Shown here piece after piece: positions 52,631-61,688 of a stretch of 64,000 nucleotides of DNA. Below the pieces are notes generated by a model that was not told the origin of the DNA, did no database searches, and saw only the letters and a program-made list of their open reading frames with translations. The stretch lies in NCBI RefSeq assembly GCF_044357945.1, contig NZ_CP076563.1:496001-560000 (forward strand). Reading direction: 5' to 3'. The first letter of the stretch is position 1. Each line of letters opens with the position of its first letter. Origin of the DNA: QAND01 sp003150225. Lineage in GTDB: Bacteria > Bacillota > Clostridia > Christensenellales > QAND01. The translations under genes were made by a program, and so were the position numbers.

Positions 52631-53803
52631 TCAGGTGGGCAACAGGGTGATAACCTCGGTCTTTTGAAGGGCCGCGGCAATCAGTTCCTCCACCTGAAGC
52701 CGCTCCTCCTCCCGGACAGCCCGCTTAAGATTGGGCTTGGTGGCGGGATGCTTTGGCACAAACACCGTACAGCAATCCTCCCCCGGCAGGGTGGAGATAT
52801 CAAAGGTGCCGATGGCCCGGGCAATGTCGATGATCTCCACCTTATCCATGCCGATGAGGGGGCGGAGGATGGTCATCTCCACGCTGCTGTCCGTCACGTG
52901 GAGGGCGCCGATGGTCTGGCTGGCCACCTGGCCCAGGCTCTCTCCAGTGATGAGGGCCTGTCCCCCCTCCTTGTTGGCGATAGCCTCGCTGATCTTACAC
53001 ATCAGCCGGCGCATCAGCACGGTAAGATAGGACTCCTCGCACCGTTCATAAAGCTGTTCCTGAATCTCGGTGAAATGGACCAGGTGCAGCTTGATGGGGC
53101 CGCAGTACTCCGTCAACCGCCGGGCCAGGGCAATCACCTTCTCCTTGGCTGGTTCCCCCGTATAAGGCGGGCTTAGAAAGTGTACCGCTTCCACCTCTAG
53201 ACCCCGCTTTGCCATCATATAGGCGGCTACCGGGCTGTCGATGCCGCCGGAAAGCATCACCACGCCCCGGCCGCTGACCCCTACCGGCAGACCTCCCACG
53301 CCCTTTTCCTCATGGGAATAGACATAAGCGCGATCCCGCACCTCGATCTCCACGGTATACTGCGGTTTTTTTACATCCACTTTGGCGGTGGGCATCCGAT
53401 CCAGGATATATCCGCCGGCATCGGCACAGATTTCAAAGCTGTTTTGGGGATAGGACTTGTCCTGCCGGCGGGCCTTCACCTTAAAGGTGAAGTCTCCCTG
53501 CCCGGATCCCGCCCGCTCCAGCATGGAGAGCGCCGCCGCGTACATGGCCTCCGGCTCCTTTTCCACCGCCAAGGCCGGGCACACCCCTACGATGCCAAAG
53601 GTATGCTTGGCCCGCTCCAGCACCCGATCCTCGTCCAAGGGGTCATAGCCGGTGACGTAGATTCGCCCGTCCTGTTCATGGACATAGCACCCAAGGGGCT
53701 TCAGCCCCTGGATCAGCCGGTTTTTCAAAGCCCGCTTGAAGAAGGGGCGGTTCTGCCCCTTTAAGTGAATCTCTCCATACTTGATGAGCAATAGCCGTTC
53801 CAT
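52631..53803 (-). CDS. thiI: tRNA 4-thiouridine synthase / thiamine sulfurtransferase ThiI
   Basis: A 390-residue ThiI that makes s4U8 in tRNA using persulfide sulfur. The NFLD/THUMP N-terminus (KYGEIHLKGQNRPFFKRAL) precedes the PP-loop ATP motif MLSGGIDSPVAAYMMAKRG and the AANA domain. It lacks the C-terminal rhodanese domain of Escherichia coli ThiI, as usual in Firmicutes. Its ATG lies 1 nt after the cysteine desulfurase stop with GGAGG overlapping that stop, and the desulfurase is its likely sulfur donor. Confidence 0.96.
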   Translation of the reverse strand: MERLLLIKYGEIHLKGQNRPFFKRALKNRLIQGLKPLGCYVHEQDGRIYVTGYDPLDEDRVLERAKHTFGIVGVCPALAVEKEPEAMYAAALSMLERAGSGQGDFTFKVKARRQDKSYPQNSFEICADAGGYILDRMPTAKVDVKKPQYTVEIEVRDRAYVYSHEEKGVGGLPVGVSGRGVVMLSGGIDSPVAAYMMAKRGLEVEAVHFLSPPYTGEPAKEKVIALARRLTEYCGPIKLHLVHFTEIQEQLYERCEESYLTVLMRRLMCKISEAIANKEGGQALITGESLGQVASQTIGALHVTDSSVEMTILRPLIGMDKVEIIDIARAIGTFDISTLPGEDCCTVFVPKHPATKPNLKRAVREEERLQVEELIAAALQKTEVITLLPT

Positions 53804-53804
53804 A

Positions 53805-54953
53805 TTACCTCCGTCTGAACCGCCGCAGCCGCATGAGGATCTCGCCCATGGCCGCCGCTACGGTATCCGCTTCCTCCAATGTATTGTTGTAGCAAAAGCT
53901 AAAGCGCAGGGTTCCCGGTAGATACTGAGCAGGCACCCCCATGGCCGTAAGGGTGCGGTTTTTCCCCACCGCACGGGAGGAGCAGGCGCTGCCCGTTCCG
54001 CAGTAAATGCCCCGCTCGGCCAGGGCGTTTACCAGGGTTTCGGCGTTGGCTCCCGCAAACCCCATGGATAGGATCTGCGGGGCTCCCTGGCTCAGCTCTG
54101 GGCCATTGAGGCGCACCCCGGGGATCCGGGAAAGATTGCCGTAAAGCCGGTGTTTTACCGCCCACATGCTATCCAGATACTCCTGATGGTGACCCAGGTA
54201 CCGGTCAAGGGCTGCCCCCATGCCCAAAATGGCGGGACCGTTCTCGGTGCCGGGCCGCATGTGGCCCTCCTGAGAACCGCCGTAGAGGATCTGCTGGACA
54301 AAGGCTCCCTTTTTTAAATAGCAAACGCCGGAACCCCTGGGGCCATGGAACTTATGGCCGCTGATGCAATAGGCGTCGATCTCCCGGAAACTGGGGACCG
54401 GCACCTTCAAAAAAGCCTGTACACCGTCGCTGTGAAACATGCATCCGGGGTTGATCCGTTTGGCCAAAGCCGCCAAAGTCTCCACATCGTTGACCGCGCC
54501 CGATTCATTGTTGACATGCATCACGCTGACAAGGGCGGTATCCGGCCGCATATGCCGTTCTAGAATCTCCGGGGTAACGCGCCCAGATGCGTCGTTCTCA
54601 AGGAACTCCACCTGATGCCCCCGACGGTTCAGCTCCAAGAACACCTCATGGACGCTGCTATGCTCCGATGGATTCACCAGCATATGGGCCTTTCCCCTCA
54701 GGTGGTGGGCGTACCCTAACAGGGCAAGGTTATTGGACTCCGTCCCACCCGACGTAAAGTAGATCTCCTCTGGGCGTACCCGCAGCGCAGAGGCGAACGC
54801 CTCCCTTACCCGGGCGATCTCCCGGCTGGCCTCCACCGCCGGCCCGTATAGGGCGGATGGATTATAATAGCCCTCCTCCATGGCGTGCTCCATGGCCCGG
54901 ATGGTTTCGGGAAAGGGCTGTGTTGTAGCACTGTTATCAAAATAGATGGACAT
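53805..54953 (-). CDS. Cysteine desulfurase (NifS/IscS family)
   Basis: A 382-residue PLP enzyme that removes sulfur from cysteine. Motifs are YFDNSATTQPFPE, TSGGTESNN, the PLP-lysine site ISGHKFHGPRG, and the loop GTGSACSS with the persulfide Cys. It is coupled to thiI, matching the nifZ-thiI pair in Bacillus that serves tRNA thiolation, rather than general Fe-S assembly. GGAG lies 8 nt before the ATG. Confidence 0.95.
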   Translation of the reverse strand: MSIYFDNSATTQPFPETIRAMEHAMEEGYYNPSALYGPAVEASREIARVREAFASALRVRPEEIYFTSGGTESNNLALLGYAHHLRGKAHMLVNPSEHSSVHEVFLELNRRGHQVEFLENDASGRVTPEILERHMRPDTALVSVMHVNNESGAVNDVETLAALAKRINPGCMFHSDGVQAFLKVPVPSFREIDAYCISGHKFHGPRGSGVCYLKKGAFVQQILYGGSQEGHMRPGTENGPAILGMGAALDRYLGHHQEYLDSMWAVKHRLYGNLSRIPGVRLNGPELSQGAPQILSMGFAGANAETLVNALAERGIYCGTGSACSSRAVGKNRTLTAMGVPAQYLPGTLRFSFCYNNTLEEADTVAAAMGEILMRLRRFRRR

Positions 54954-54979
54954 ATCTTCATCTCCAATAATCCGGAATC

Positions 54980-55008
54980 ATTCTACCATGGCCCAGCCGC
55001 CGTCGCAA
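54980..55008 (-). promoter_or_regulatory. Promoter of the cysteine desulfurase-thiI pair
   Basis: Minus-strand TTGCGA (55003-55008), 17-nt spacer and TAGAAT (54980-54985) with an extended TGG before the -10. Confidence 0.62.
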
Positions 55009-55083
55009 GATAAGGCTGCCTGGTTTCCCCAGGGCACCGCCGGGAAGGAGGGGCGGTTGCATACCAGCCCTTCCGCCCATGGT

Positions 55084-55111
55084 TTGAAAATACCAAGGTA
55101 TCTGGTATAAT
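55084..55111 (+). promoter_or_regulatory. Promoter with internal palindrome, upstream of the zinc-ribbon gene
   Basis: TTGAAA (55084-55089), 16-nt spacer and TATAAT (55106-55111) with extended -10 TGG. The spacer contains the 12-bp palindrome ATACCAAGGTAT (55090-55101), a possible repressor site. Confidence 0.7.
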
Positions 55112-55143
55112 ATATGTCAAATTTGAAGGTGGTGTTAGATCAT

Positions 55144-56976
55144 ATGATATGTCCCAACTGCGGTGCCTCCCTGGAGGAGGGCCAGAAGGTCTGTCCCGAT
55201 TGCGGCCAGACCATAGTAGAAGGGGATAATTGGAGAAAGGATTACCTTTCCTCTACCATAGAATACACGCCCGGGGAGCCCCTTTCCCGCAGACGGGGAA
55301 AATCCGCTTCCCAGCCGGTGGCGGAAGTCCCCAGAAAGCGTCGGGGCCGCAAGGGCCGCGGTGCGGCGGAAGCTTCCATGGTGGAATTCGCCGCGGAGGA
55401 AGCGCCTGGGACGGAGCAGCCGGCCGAAGAAGTCTCGATTCCCCAGGAAAGCGCCCCTAAAAAACCTCAGGAGGAAACGTCTGTGGACAAGCCCCAGCCG
55501 GCCGCTCCACAGGCTGCTCAGCCGGAGGAGCCTGCCCCCGTCGTGGACGATCCAGCGGAGCCGGAACGGCAGGAGCAGGATGCGGAACCGGCCCACAGCT
55601 CCGAAGAAGCAGTTCAGGAGCCCCGTGAGGCCGCTCCGGAGAATCCCCCTTCCCGCCGGCAAAAGAGCGAAAACCAGCTGGTGGAGGACGAGCATATCGA
55701 CCTTTCCTCCACTCTGAAAAAGCCCAAGCGGGAAAAGGAGGATCGCGGGCCCTTCCGTACCTTTGTAAAATGGCTCTGCATCTTCGTAACCCTGGCGGTA
55801 CTGGGCGTAGGCGCCCATCTTCTGGTTACCCACTACTTCGTTACCTGGCCCCGGTTCTTCAACACCGTGTTTGGCAAGGAGGTGGAGCCTCCCTTCGTGC
55901 CCGCTGCCGTGGTGGAGATCACCGAGGAGGACGGCAAGTATATCCGCACCTTCTCAGTCCATGGGGAGGATACCTACACCCTGATCGTGGATTCCCTGGG
56001 CGGCAAGGAGATCAAGTTCCAGGACGGCGTCGCCAAAATCTCCATCGAGGACTCCGTTTGGATCTCCGAAGTGCCAGACCCCAATTTGGAATATCTGGAA
56101 GTCAACCTTAAGATGCGGGTTATGGATGAGCTGGGCTACACCTCCGACGTGGAGGTGGACCCCTTCCTGGTCTATGTTCCTCAGACCCCGGTGGAATTTG
56201 AGTTCCCCAACGCCGATCTGAGCCGGGTCTATGAGGACACCGCCACCTTGGTCTTTACGCCTCCCTCCGGCAGCACCGTTACCATCAACGGGGAGAATGT
56301 AACCAATAAGACCGATGAGTCCGGCACGGTGCGATACAGCATCCCCGTGCAGATGGGCGACAACACCGTATCCTTTGAGGCTACCATGCCCTTTGCCCGG
56401 CCGCTGACCAAGGAATTCATCCTCAAGCGGACCCTCCACGATGTGGTCATTTCCCTCAGCCAAGAGGTTCCCTCCCGCACCGAGGCCGAAACCTATGACA
56501 TCAGCGGTACGGTGGAAACCGGCGCCAGCCTGACCACCGATTTCCCAGGCGGCGGCATCCAACTGGATTCTGCTACCGGAAGCTTTACCTTCCAGGCCAA
56601 CCTGGGAAGCTATGGGCTCCATCAGATCGTCTTCCACGCCACTAAGGAGGGCAAGGAGCCCACGGACCTTACGGTGACCATCGAGCGGATTCCCAATCCC
56701 AGGACCTTTGCTTCCTCGGCGGTTTCCCCTGCGGTGGGCGATTTCATCGCTTCCCCAGGCAACTACAAGGATCAAGCGCTGTATTTCAACGGCATGGTGC
56801 AAACCACCGATCAAGAAAACCAGTATGATCTGGATATCGGCGGCCAGCTCATCGGCTTTACCTATAACGGCAGCACCAAGCTTCATTCCGGAGACGAGGT
56901 CCGCATCTACGGCAGCTATGACTCCGTGGATGGGGACGGTAAACCCTATCTGATGGTTTGGTTCATCACAAAGTAG
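55144..56976 (+). CDS. Zinc-ribbon, Pro/Glu-rich membrane protein with extracytoplasmic domains
   Basis: A 610-residue protein of no recognised family. It starts with a zinc ribbon (CPNCG...CPDCG, Cys at about 3-22). A long Pro/Glu/Ala-rich cytoplasmic linker runs to about 200, then one TM helix at about 213-238. The extracytoplasmic part is beta-rich and may hold Ig-like segments. The last 75 residues (IASPGNYKDQALYFNGMVQ to FITK) look like an OB-type fold. The ATG at 55144 was chosen because an earlier in-frame ATG lies at the expected transcription start. It is a single gene with its own promoter and terminator. Confidence 0.6.
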   Translation: MICPNCGASLEEGQKVCPDCGQTIVEGDNWRKDYLSSTIEYTPGEPLSRRRGKSASQPVAEVPRKRRGRKGRGAAEASMVEFAAEEAPGTEQPAEEVSIPQESAPKKPQEETSVDKPQPAAPQAAQPEEPAPVVDDPAEPERQEQDAEPAHSSEEAVQEPREAAPENPPSRRQKSENQLVEDEHIDLSSTLKKPKREKEDRGPFRTFVKWLCIFVTLAVLGVGAHLLVTHYFVTWPRFFNTVFGKEVEPPFVPAAVVEITEEDGKYIRTFSVHGEDTYTLIVDSLGGKEIKFQDGVAKISIEDSVWISEVPDPNLEYLEVNLKMRVMDELGYTSDVEVDPFLVYVPQTPVEFEFPNADLSRVYEDTATLVFTPPSGSTVTINGENVTNKTDESGTVRYSIPVQMGDNTVSFEATMPFARPLTKEFILKRTLHDVVISLSQEVPSRTEAETYDISGTVETGASLTTDFPGGGIQLDSATGSFTFQANLGSYGLHQIVFHATKEGKEPTDLTVTIERIPNPRTFASSAVSPAVGDFIASPGNYKDQALYFNGMVQTTDQENQYDLDIGGQLIGFTYNGSTKLHSGDEVRIYGSYDSVDGDGKPYLMVWFITK

Positions 56977-56986
56977 ATGGAAAACA

Positions 56987-57015
56987 AAACGCCCGGAGCT
57001 TTCCGGGCGTTTTTA
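56987..57015 (+). terminator. Terminator after the zinc-ribbon gene
   Basis: AACGCCCGG and CCGGGCGTT arms followed by TTTATTTTC. Confidence 0.88.
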
Positions 57016-57044
57016 TTTTCAATCCCCACGAGGGATGCTATAAT
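57016..57044 (+). promoter_or_regulatory. Promoter of the GNAT gene
   Basis: TTTTCA (57016-57021), 17-nt spacer and TATAAT (57039-57044) with an extended TGC before the -10. The -35 overlaps the previous terminator's T tail. Confidence 0.5.
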
Positions 57045-57081
57045 GGCTCCGTCAAAAGATTGCTTGAATGAGGTAGATCAC

Positions 57082-57810
57082 ATGGATGTCAAAACCGCAG
57101 AGCGCACCCTTGTTTTGGATGCGCCACAAAATGTTGCGCTGTTACAGATGCTGCGCCAGAAGAGCTATGAGGCCATCTATACCGTCAAGAGCGCGGTGGG
57201 GCTTCGCGTTGCAAATGGAGAAACCATGGTTTCCGCCGCCAACGCCGAGGACCTGGACGCCCTCATCACCCTGATGGGCCCGGACACGTTAAAGAACACC
57301 ATTTATCTGGCCCGCTACTCTCTGTATCCCGTACTGGAACGCCGCCTTGGAACGCTGAAGCCCCACTGCTTTCTGCAATATTTCGCCCAGCAGGACGCCC
57401 TTACTCCTATGACCTGCAGTCTGGATATTCGCCCCGTAACCTTGGCGGACGCGCCCTTTGTCCAGGCTCATTACGGCCATGGGCACGGAGCCCGTCTGGA
57501 ATACGTTGAGGAGCGCATTCAAAAGGGGCCGGGCTATCTTGCCCTGGCAGAGAATGGCTCCATTGCCGGGTTCATCCTCACCCATACCGAGGGATCCATG
57601 GGCATGCTGGAGGTCCTGCCCCCGTACCGGGGCATGGGCATTGGCCCCGCCCTGGAATATCGGCTGGCTCAAGAGCTGGATCGCCGGGGTCTTTATATCT
57701 ATTCCAACGTGCTGCCCGACAACACAAACTCCATTCGCATCCACGCCAAACTGGGGTTCACGAGATGCCCGGATCTGGTATCCTGGCTGGATCCCATGGC
57801 CCAAGAATAA
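57082..57810 (+). CDS. GNAT family N-acetyltransferase
   Basis: A 242-residue protein. The C-terminal half (about 115-240) is a GNAT domain with the acetyl-CoA loop MLEVLPPYRGMGIGPALEYR and the following YSNVLPDNTNSIRIHAKLGF. The N-terminal half is an alpha/beta region without a clear CoA motif, perhaps a degenerate GNAT fold. The substrate is unknown. The ATG at 57082 has GAGGT 8 nt upstream. It ends at a bidirectional terminator facing the pentapeptide gene. Confidence 0.85.
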   Translation: MDVKTAERTLVLDAPQNVALLQMLRQKSYEAIYTVKSAVGLRVANGETMVSAANAEDLDALITLMGPDTLKNTIYLARYSLYPVLERRLGTLKPHCFLQYFAQQDALTPMTCSLDIRPVTLADAPFVQAHYGHGHGARLEYVEERIQKGPGYLALAENGSIAGFILTHTEGSMGMLEVLPPYRGMGIGPALEYRLAQELDRRGLYIYSNVLPDNTNSIRIHAKLGFTRCPDLVSWLDPMAQE

Positions 57811-57837
57811 AAAAAGCCGCTTATGCGGCTTTTTTTA
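57810..57837. terminator. Bidirectional terminator between GNAT and pentapeptide genes
   Basis: AAAAAGCCGC-TTAT-GCGGCTTTTT with long A/T runs on both sides. Confidence 0.9.
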
Positions 57838-58485
57838 TTGGTTCTTGACGAGGACTCCCAATAGCTTAGCCAGTTCCGCCGCCTGGAATAGATCCACCAC
57901 AGCGCCCTTCAGCTCCGGCCCTTCCAGAAGGATCCCCTCTATCCGGCAGGTGGACAGATCCAGCCCCTTTAAAGGCGTATGAAAGAAATTAGCCCTTTTC
58001 AGATCCACACCTGTAAAGGCGCTCTTTACCAGCTTGCAGAGGGAAAAGTCCGCTTGGGCGAAGGTTCCGTCCAAGAAGGCGGTATTTTGGAAGGCAGCGG
58101 AGTCAAAATTGGCGTATCCCAGATTGCAGTCGGAAAACAGCATATCCCGAAAGGTGCTGCTGCGCAGATCCGCTCCCACCCCTTTGCAGGAGGTCATGGC
58201 ACACCGGTTCCAATAGCTCCGCAACAGCTTGCTGCCAGAAAAATCACAGGAGGTAAAGGCAACATCCCGGAAATCCGCCTCCTCTAAATCGCAGTTCAAA
58301 AAACGACAGCCCTCTAAAACGCATCCCCGGAGCCCCAGGGTGGAAAGATCCAAATCCACAAAGACGCCGTTTTTGATGCGGACGCCCCTTAGGAGCTCTC
58401 CGGAAAAAAGGGCTTCCTGAAAGCAATCCGGTTCGCCAGAGGTCTCCCGAAGGAGCTCCGGCAAATTGGGGGGTAGGCGCTTCAT
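57835..58485 (-). CDS. Pentapeptide repeat protein
   Basis: A 216-residue protein with pentapeptide-repeat pattern A/C-(D/N)-(L/F)-x-x from about 45 to 190, for example GCRFLNCDLEEADFRDVAF and CDFSGSKLL. Such proteins form a right-handed quadrilateral beta helix; some mimic DNA and protect gyrase, but most are uncharacterised. Its ATG overlaps the DUF5714 stop (ATGA), with AGGAGG 7 nt upstream, so the two are coupled. A longer frame upstream overlaps the DUF5714 gene and was rejected. Confidence 0.85.
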   Translation of the reverse strand: MKRLPPNLPELLRETSGEPDCFQEALFSGELLRGVRIKNGVFVDLDLSTLGLRGCVLEGCRFLNCDLEEADFRDVAFTSCDFSGSKLLRSYWNRCAMTSCKGVGADLRSSTFRDMLFSDCNLGYANFDSAAFQNTAFLDGTFAQADFSLCKLVKSAFTGVDLKRANFFHTPLKGLDLSTCRIEGILLEGPELKGAVVDLFQAAELAKLLGVLVKNQ

Positions 58486-59189
58486 CGCAGTTCCTCCTTT
58501 GAATAGAATGGGCAGCCGGCCTGAATGCACTCCGCATTTTGGGAAAAGTATCCGCATTGCACCCTTTGGGGCACCGCCATAGCGACGCCAAGGTGCTCCT
58601 TGGTAAAGATCACGGCGGTCTGGATGGCTAAAAAGCTGTCCCGTTTGCAGCACCTGGGGCCGCCCACCCCGCCGATTTCCTCTAAACAGGCGGCTACCAG
58701 GCGGTTGGCCAGTCCCCAGTTCTTTTGATCCAAGGGGGTGGTATCCGTCGCGATGCTCCAATAGATGCCCGCGCTGATGGCCGCTCCACAACAACCCCAG
58801 AACCCACAGGCGCCGCCCGGAACCTCCCTTCCCCTTCGTGCCATTTCCTCCAGAGCGGCGGTCTTATCCAACCTCCCTCCGGCGTTATGATACGCCGTTA
58901 GGAGAGCGCTGCCCACCAGCACATGGTGTTCCGGCCCATGCAGGTGCACGGCGGGAAGCGCCATCATGCGCTGTGCCAAACGGATGGGATCCATCTCGGT
59001 TTCCCTTTGGCACAGGTCCCGGATGGCCTGGATTCCCAGTTCGCCATGGCAAACATCGCAGATAAAGTGTCCGTTCTCACAGCTCGCGTTGCTGATAAAT
59101 CGCTTATGGCAGGATGCGCACTCCATCTCCGCTCCCTGCTCCAAATAGAAAAGGGGGGCGCCGCAAATTAGGCATGCTTCCGTGGCCAT
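58482..59189 (-). CDS. DUF5714 domain-containing protein
   Basis: A 235-residue Cys-rich protein. The N-terminus has zinc-binding pairs CLICG, CASCH and CDVCH within the first 50 residues. A mostly helical domain follows with GACGFWGCCGAAISAGIYWSI (about 125-145) and CCKRDSFLAI. The pattern matches DUF5714, a family of unknown function found in anaerobes; metal binding is inferred. It starts 9 nt after mutS2, with AGGAGG before the ATG, and is coupled to the pentapeptide gene. Confidence 0.8.
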   Translation of the reverse strand: MATEACLICGAPLFYLEQGAEMECASCHKRFISNASCENGHFICDVCHGELGIQAIRDLCQRETEMDPIRLAQRMMALPAVHLHGPEHHVLVGSALLTAYHNAGGRLDKTAALEEMARRGREVPGGACGFWGCCGAAISAGIYWSIATDTTPLDQKNWGLANRLVAACLEEIGGVGGPRCCKRDSFLAIQTAVIFTKEHLGVAMAVPQRVQCGYFSQNAECIQAGCPFYSKEELR

Positions 59190-59198
59190 ATCTTCCTC

Positions 59199-61550
59199 CT
59201 ATTTTAGGGTAAGGACGGTCACCCCATCCTCGCCCTCTCCATAACCGCCGGGGCGTTGGGACTTTACATGGGGGTGATGGAGCAAATACTGCCGCAACCC
59301 CTGGCGCAGGGCGCCCGTTCCCTTCCCGTGGATGATGTTCACCTCATGAAGCCCGGACAAAACGGCGTTATCGATGTACTGATCCACCTCCAGCATGGCC
59401 TCCTCCACCGTCCTACCCCGGACATCCAGCTCCATTTTAACGGCGGCTACACCCCTTTGCACCCGGCTGCCTCCCTTTTTTGGCTTCTTCTTGGGCTGAA
59501 CCGGAATATCCATCCGCAGGTCCGATAGATTGGCGCCGATCTTCATGATCCCCGCCTGCAGGGTCAGATCTCCCCTGGCGTCCGGAAGGGTCAGCACCAC
59601 GGCGCTGATGCCGGTGGATTTCAGCCGCACCTGCTGTCCCACCTGGACGGTTTTAGGATCCAAGGGCCTATCGGGATCGGCCTGTTCCACAATGGCCTCC
59701 CGGGTCTCCTGTATCTCCCGGACGGCGGAGCGGGCATGGTGAAGGGCCTGTTCCCGCTCGCGGCTCCGCTCCGCTCGAGCGGCGGTCTGGGCGGCCTCAA
59801 TGGCTTCTCGGGCCACCTGCCGGGCCTGCTCCAGCTCCGAAAGCGCCTTGTCCAGCATCCCTTTTGCCCGCTTCAATTCCTCGTCGGCCTGCCGCTGAAT
59901 CTTCTCCCGTTCCCGCTTGGCCTCCTGGCGGGTACGCTCGCCGTCAATGAGCGCCTGGTCCCGTTCTCGTTCCGCTTCCACCCACAGCTCCTCCGCCTTT
60001 CGGATGGCGTTCTCAAAAGCCATGGCCTCCTTGGCCACATGGCTTCGGGCCAAATCGATGACCGACTGCTCCATCCCCAGCCGCTGGGAGATCTCAAAGG
60101 CGTTGCTGCTTCCCACATGGCCCACGATAAGCCGGTAAGTGGGGCGCAGGGAGGCCAAATCAAACTCCATGCCGGCATTGAGGAATCCCGGATGGGTCAT
60201 GGCAAAGGATTTTACCTCGCTGTAATGGGTGGTACAGATGCACAGCCCGCCCCGGGCCACCAGGGTTTCCATCACAGCGATGGCCAGGGCCGCTCCCTCC
60301 ACAGGGTCGGTACCAGCGCCCAATTCGTCCAAAAGGGTTAGGGTACCGGGGCCGGCCTGCTCCAGAATCCCAATGATATTCACCATATGGGAGGAGAAGG
60401 TGGAAAGGGACTGCTCGATACTCTGCTCGTCCCCAATGTCCGCGAAGATGTTGGAAAACACCGGCAGTTTGGCGGCGGTACAGGGCAGAAACATGCCGGA
60501 CTGGGCCATCATGGCAAACAGGCCGGTGGTCTTTAGGGATACCGTTTTTCCGCCGGTATTGGGGCCGGTGATCACCATACAGGGATTGCTCCCTCCAAAC
60601 CGGACATGGATGGGAACCACCGCCTTGGGATCGATAAGGGGATGGCGGGCCGCTTGAATCTCCACCTCATCGGATTCGGAGCGAAGGGGCCGTACCCCGT
60701 CGGTCACCTGGGCGTAGCGGGCCCGGGCAAAGATGGCATCCAGCCGCGTTAAAATATCCAGGTTTCCCTGGATCTCCCCCTGGCTATTGGATACCAGCCC
60801 TCCCAGGTAGAACAGCACCCGTTCCATCTCGTTCTTTTCCATGAGCTGCAGCTCCCGCAGCTCGTTGTTGGCCTCCAGGATGGCCACCGGCTCCACAAAG
60901 GCCGTAGCCCCTGTGTTGCTGCGGTCATGGACAAACCCTCGTACCGACGCCATATGCTCCACCCGGACGGGTACCACATAGCGCCCGTTCCGCATGGTGA
61001 CGATGGCGTCCTGCAGATAGGTTTTATTGTTGGCGATCATATCGGTGAGACGGGAACGGATGCGTTCGTTAGCGCTGCGGATACGCCGGCGAATGGAGGC
61101 CAGCTCTGCGCTGGCGGTATCCGCCATCTCCTCCTCGCTGAGGATACACCGGCCGATCTCCTCCTCCAGATGGCGTAGCGGCCGAATGGACAGGCTCAGA
61201 TTCCGCACCGTGCCCTGGGGATCCGCCGCGCCGATTCTCCCCTGGCTGATGCGAGCGCTCTCCAGAAGACGGCGGATGGCAAGCAGATCGGCAAAAGAGG
61301 GCAATCCCCCTGAGGCGCATAGAAATAGGGAGTCTGTTGCATCCTGAAATCCCTCAAGGGGATTGCCTCCATGGTTAACGCACACATCGTAGGCCTCCTG
61401 GGTCTCGGACAGCAGCTGTTCCACCCCATAGGGCTCGCTGAGGGGCCGGGTAGACAGCACCGCCTCACGACCCGGACCGCTCACGGTATGGGCCGCCAAC
61501 CGGGTTAAAATCTTATCGTATTCCAGGGTTTGCAGCACGCGTTGTTCCAA
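59199..61550 (-). CDS. mutS2: Endonuclease MutS2
   Basis: A 783-residue MutS2. The ATPase domain has TGPNTGGKTVSLKTTG (about 333-348) and LLDELGAGTDP. A long coiled-coil region (about 510-620) precedes a KOW-like region and the C-terminal Smr nuclease domain (LDVRGRTVEEAMLEVD, IIHGKGTGALRQGL). Roles described include suppressing recombination and, in Bacillus, rescue of collided ribosomes. The start is a TTG with GGAGG 5 nt upstream. Confidence 0.97.
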   Translation of the reverse strand: MEQRVLQTLEYDKILTRLAAHTVSGPGREAVLSTRPLSEPYGVEQLLSETQEAYDVCVNHGGNPLEGFQDATDSLFLCASGGLPSFADLLAIRRLLESARISQGRIGAADPQGTVRNLSLSIRPLRHLEEEIGRCILSEEEMADTASAELASIRRRIRSANERIRSRLTDMIANNKTYLQDAIVTMRNGRYVVPVRVEHMASVRGFVHDRSNTGATAFVEPVAILEANNELRELQLMEKNEMERVLFYLGGLVSNSQGEIQGNLDILTRLDAIFARARYAQVTDGVRPLRSESDEVEIQAARHPLIDPKAVVPIHVRFGGSNPCMVITGPNTGGKTVSLKTTGLFAMMAQSGMFLPCTAAKLPVFSNIFADIGDEQSIEQSLSTFSSHMVNIIGILEQAGPGTLTLLDELGAGTDPVEGAALAIAVMETLVARGGLCICTTHYSEVKSFAMTHPGFLNAGMEFDLASLRPTYRLIVGHVGSSNAFEISQRLGMEQSVIDLARSHVAKEAMAFENAIRKAEELWVEAERERDQALIDGERTRQEAKREREKIQRQADEELKRAKGMLDKALSELEQARQVAREAIEAAQTAARAERSREREQALHHARSAVREIQETREAIVEQADPDRPLDPKTVQVGQQVRLKSTGISAVVLTLPDARGDLTLQAGIMKIGANLSDLRMDIPVQPKKKPKKGGSRVQRGVAAVKMELDVRGRTVEEAMLEVDQYIDNAVLSGLHEVNIIHGKGTGALRQGLRQYLLHHPHVKSQRPGGYGEGEDGVTVLTLK

Positions 61551-61638
61551 CCCATCCTCCTTCTTCCAAGGGAATTTCCCCGGGATCGTTCTTACAGCCC
61601 TTCTATTTTCCTACATCAGCGATAAAAACGCAATGGGC

Positions 61639-61668
61639 AAAGAAAAAACCGCCCTTGGGCGGCTTTTT
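61639..61668 (-). terminator. Terminator after the SDR gene
   Basis: Minus-strand GCCGCCC-AA-GGGCGGT stem followed by TTTTTCTTTG. Confidence 0.85.
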
Positions 61669-61688
61669 CCGGCGCAAATTGGCCAAAA

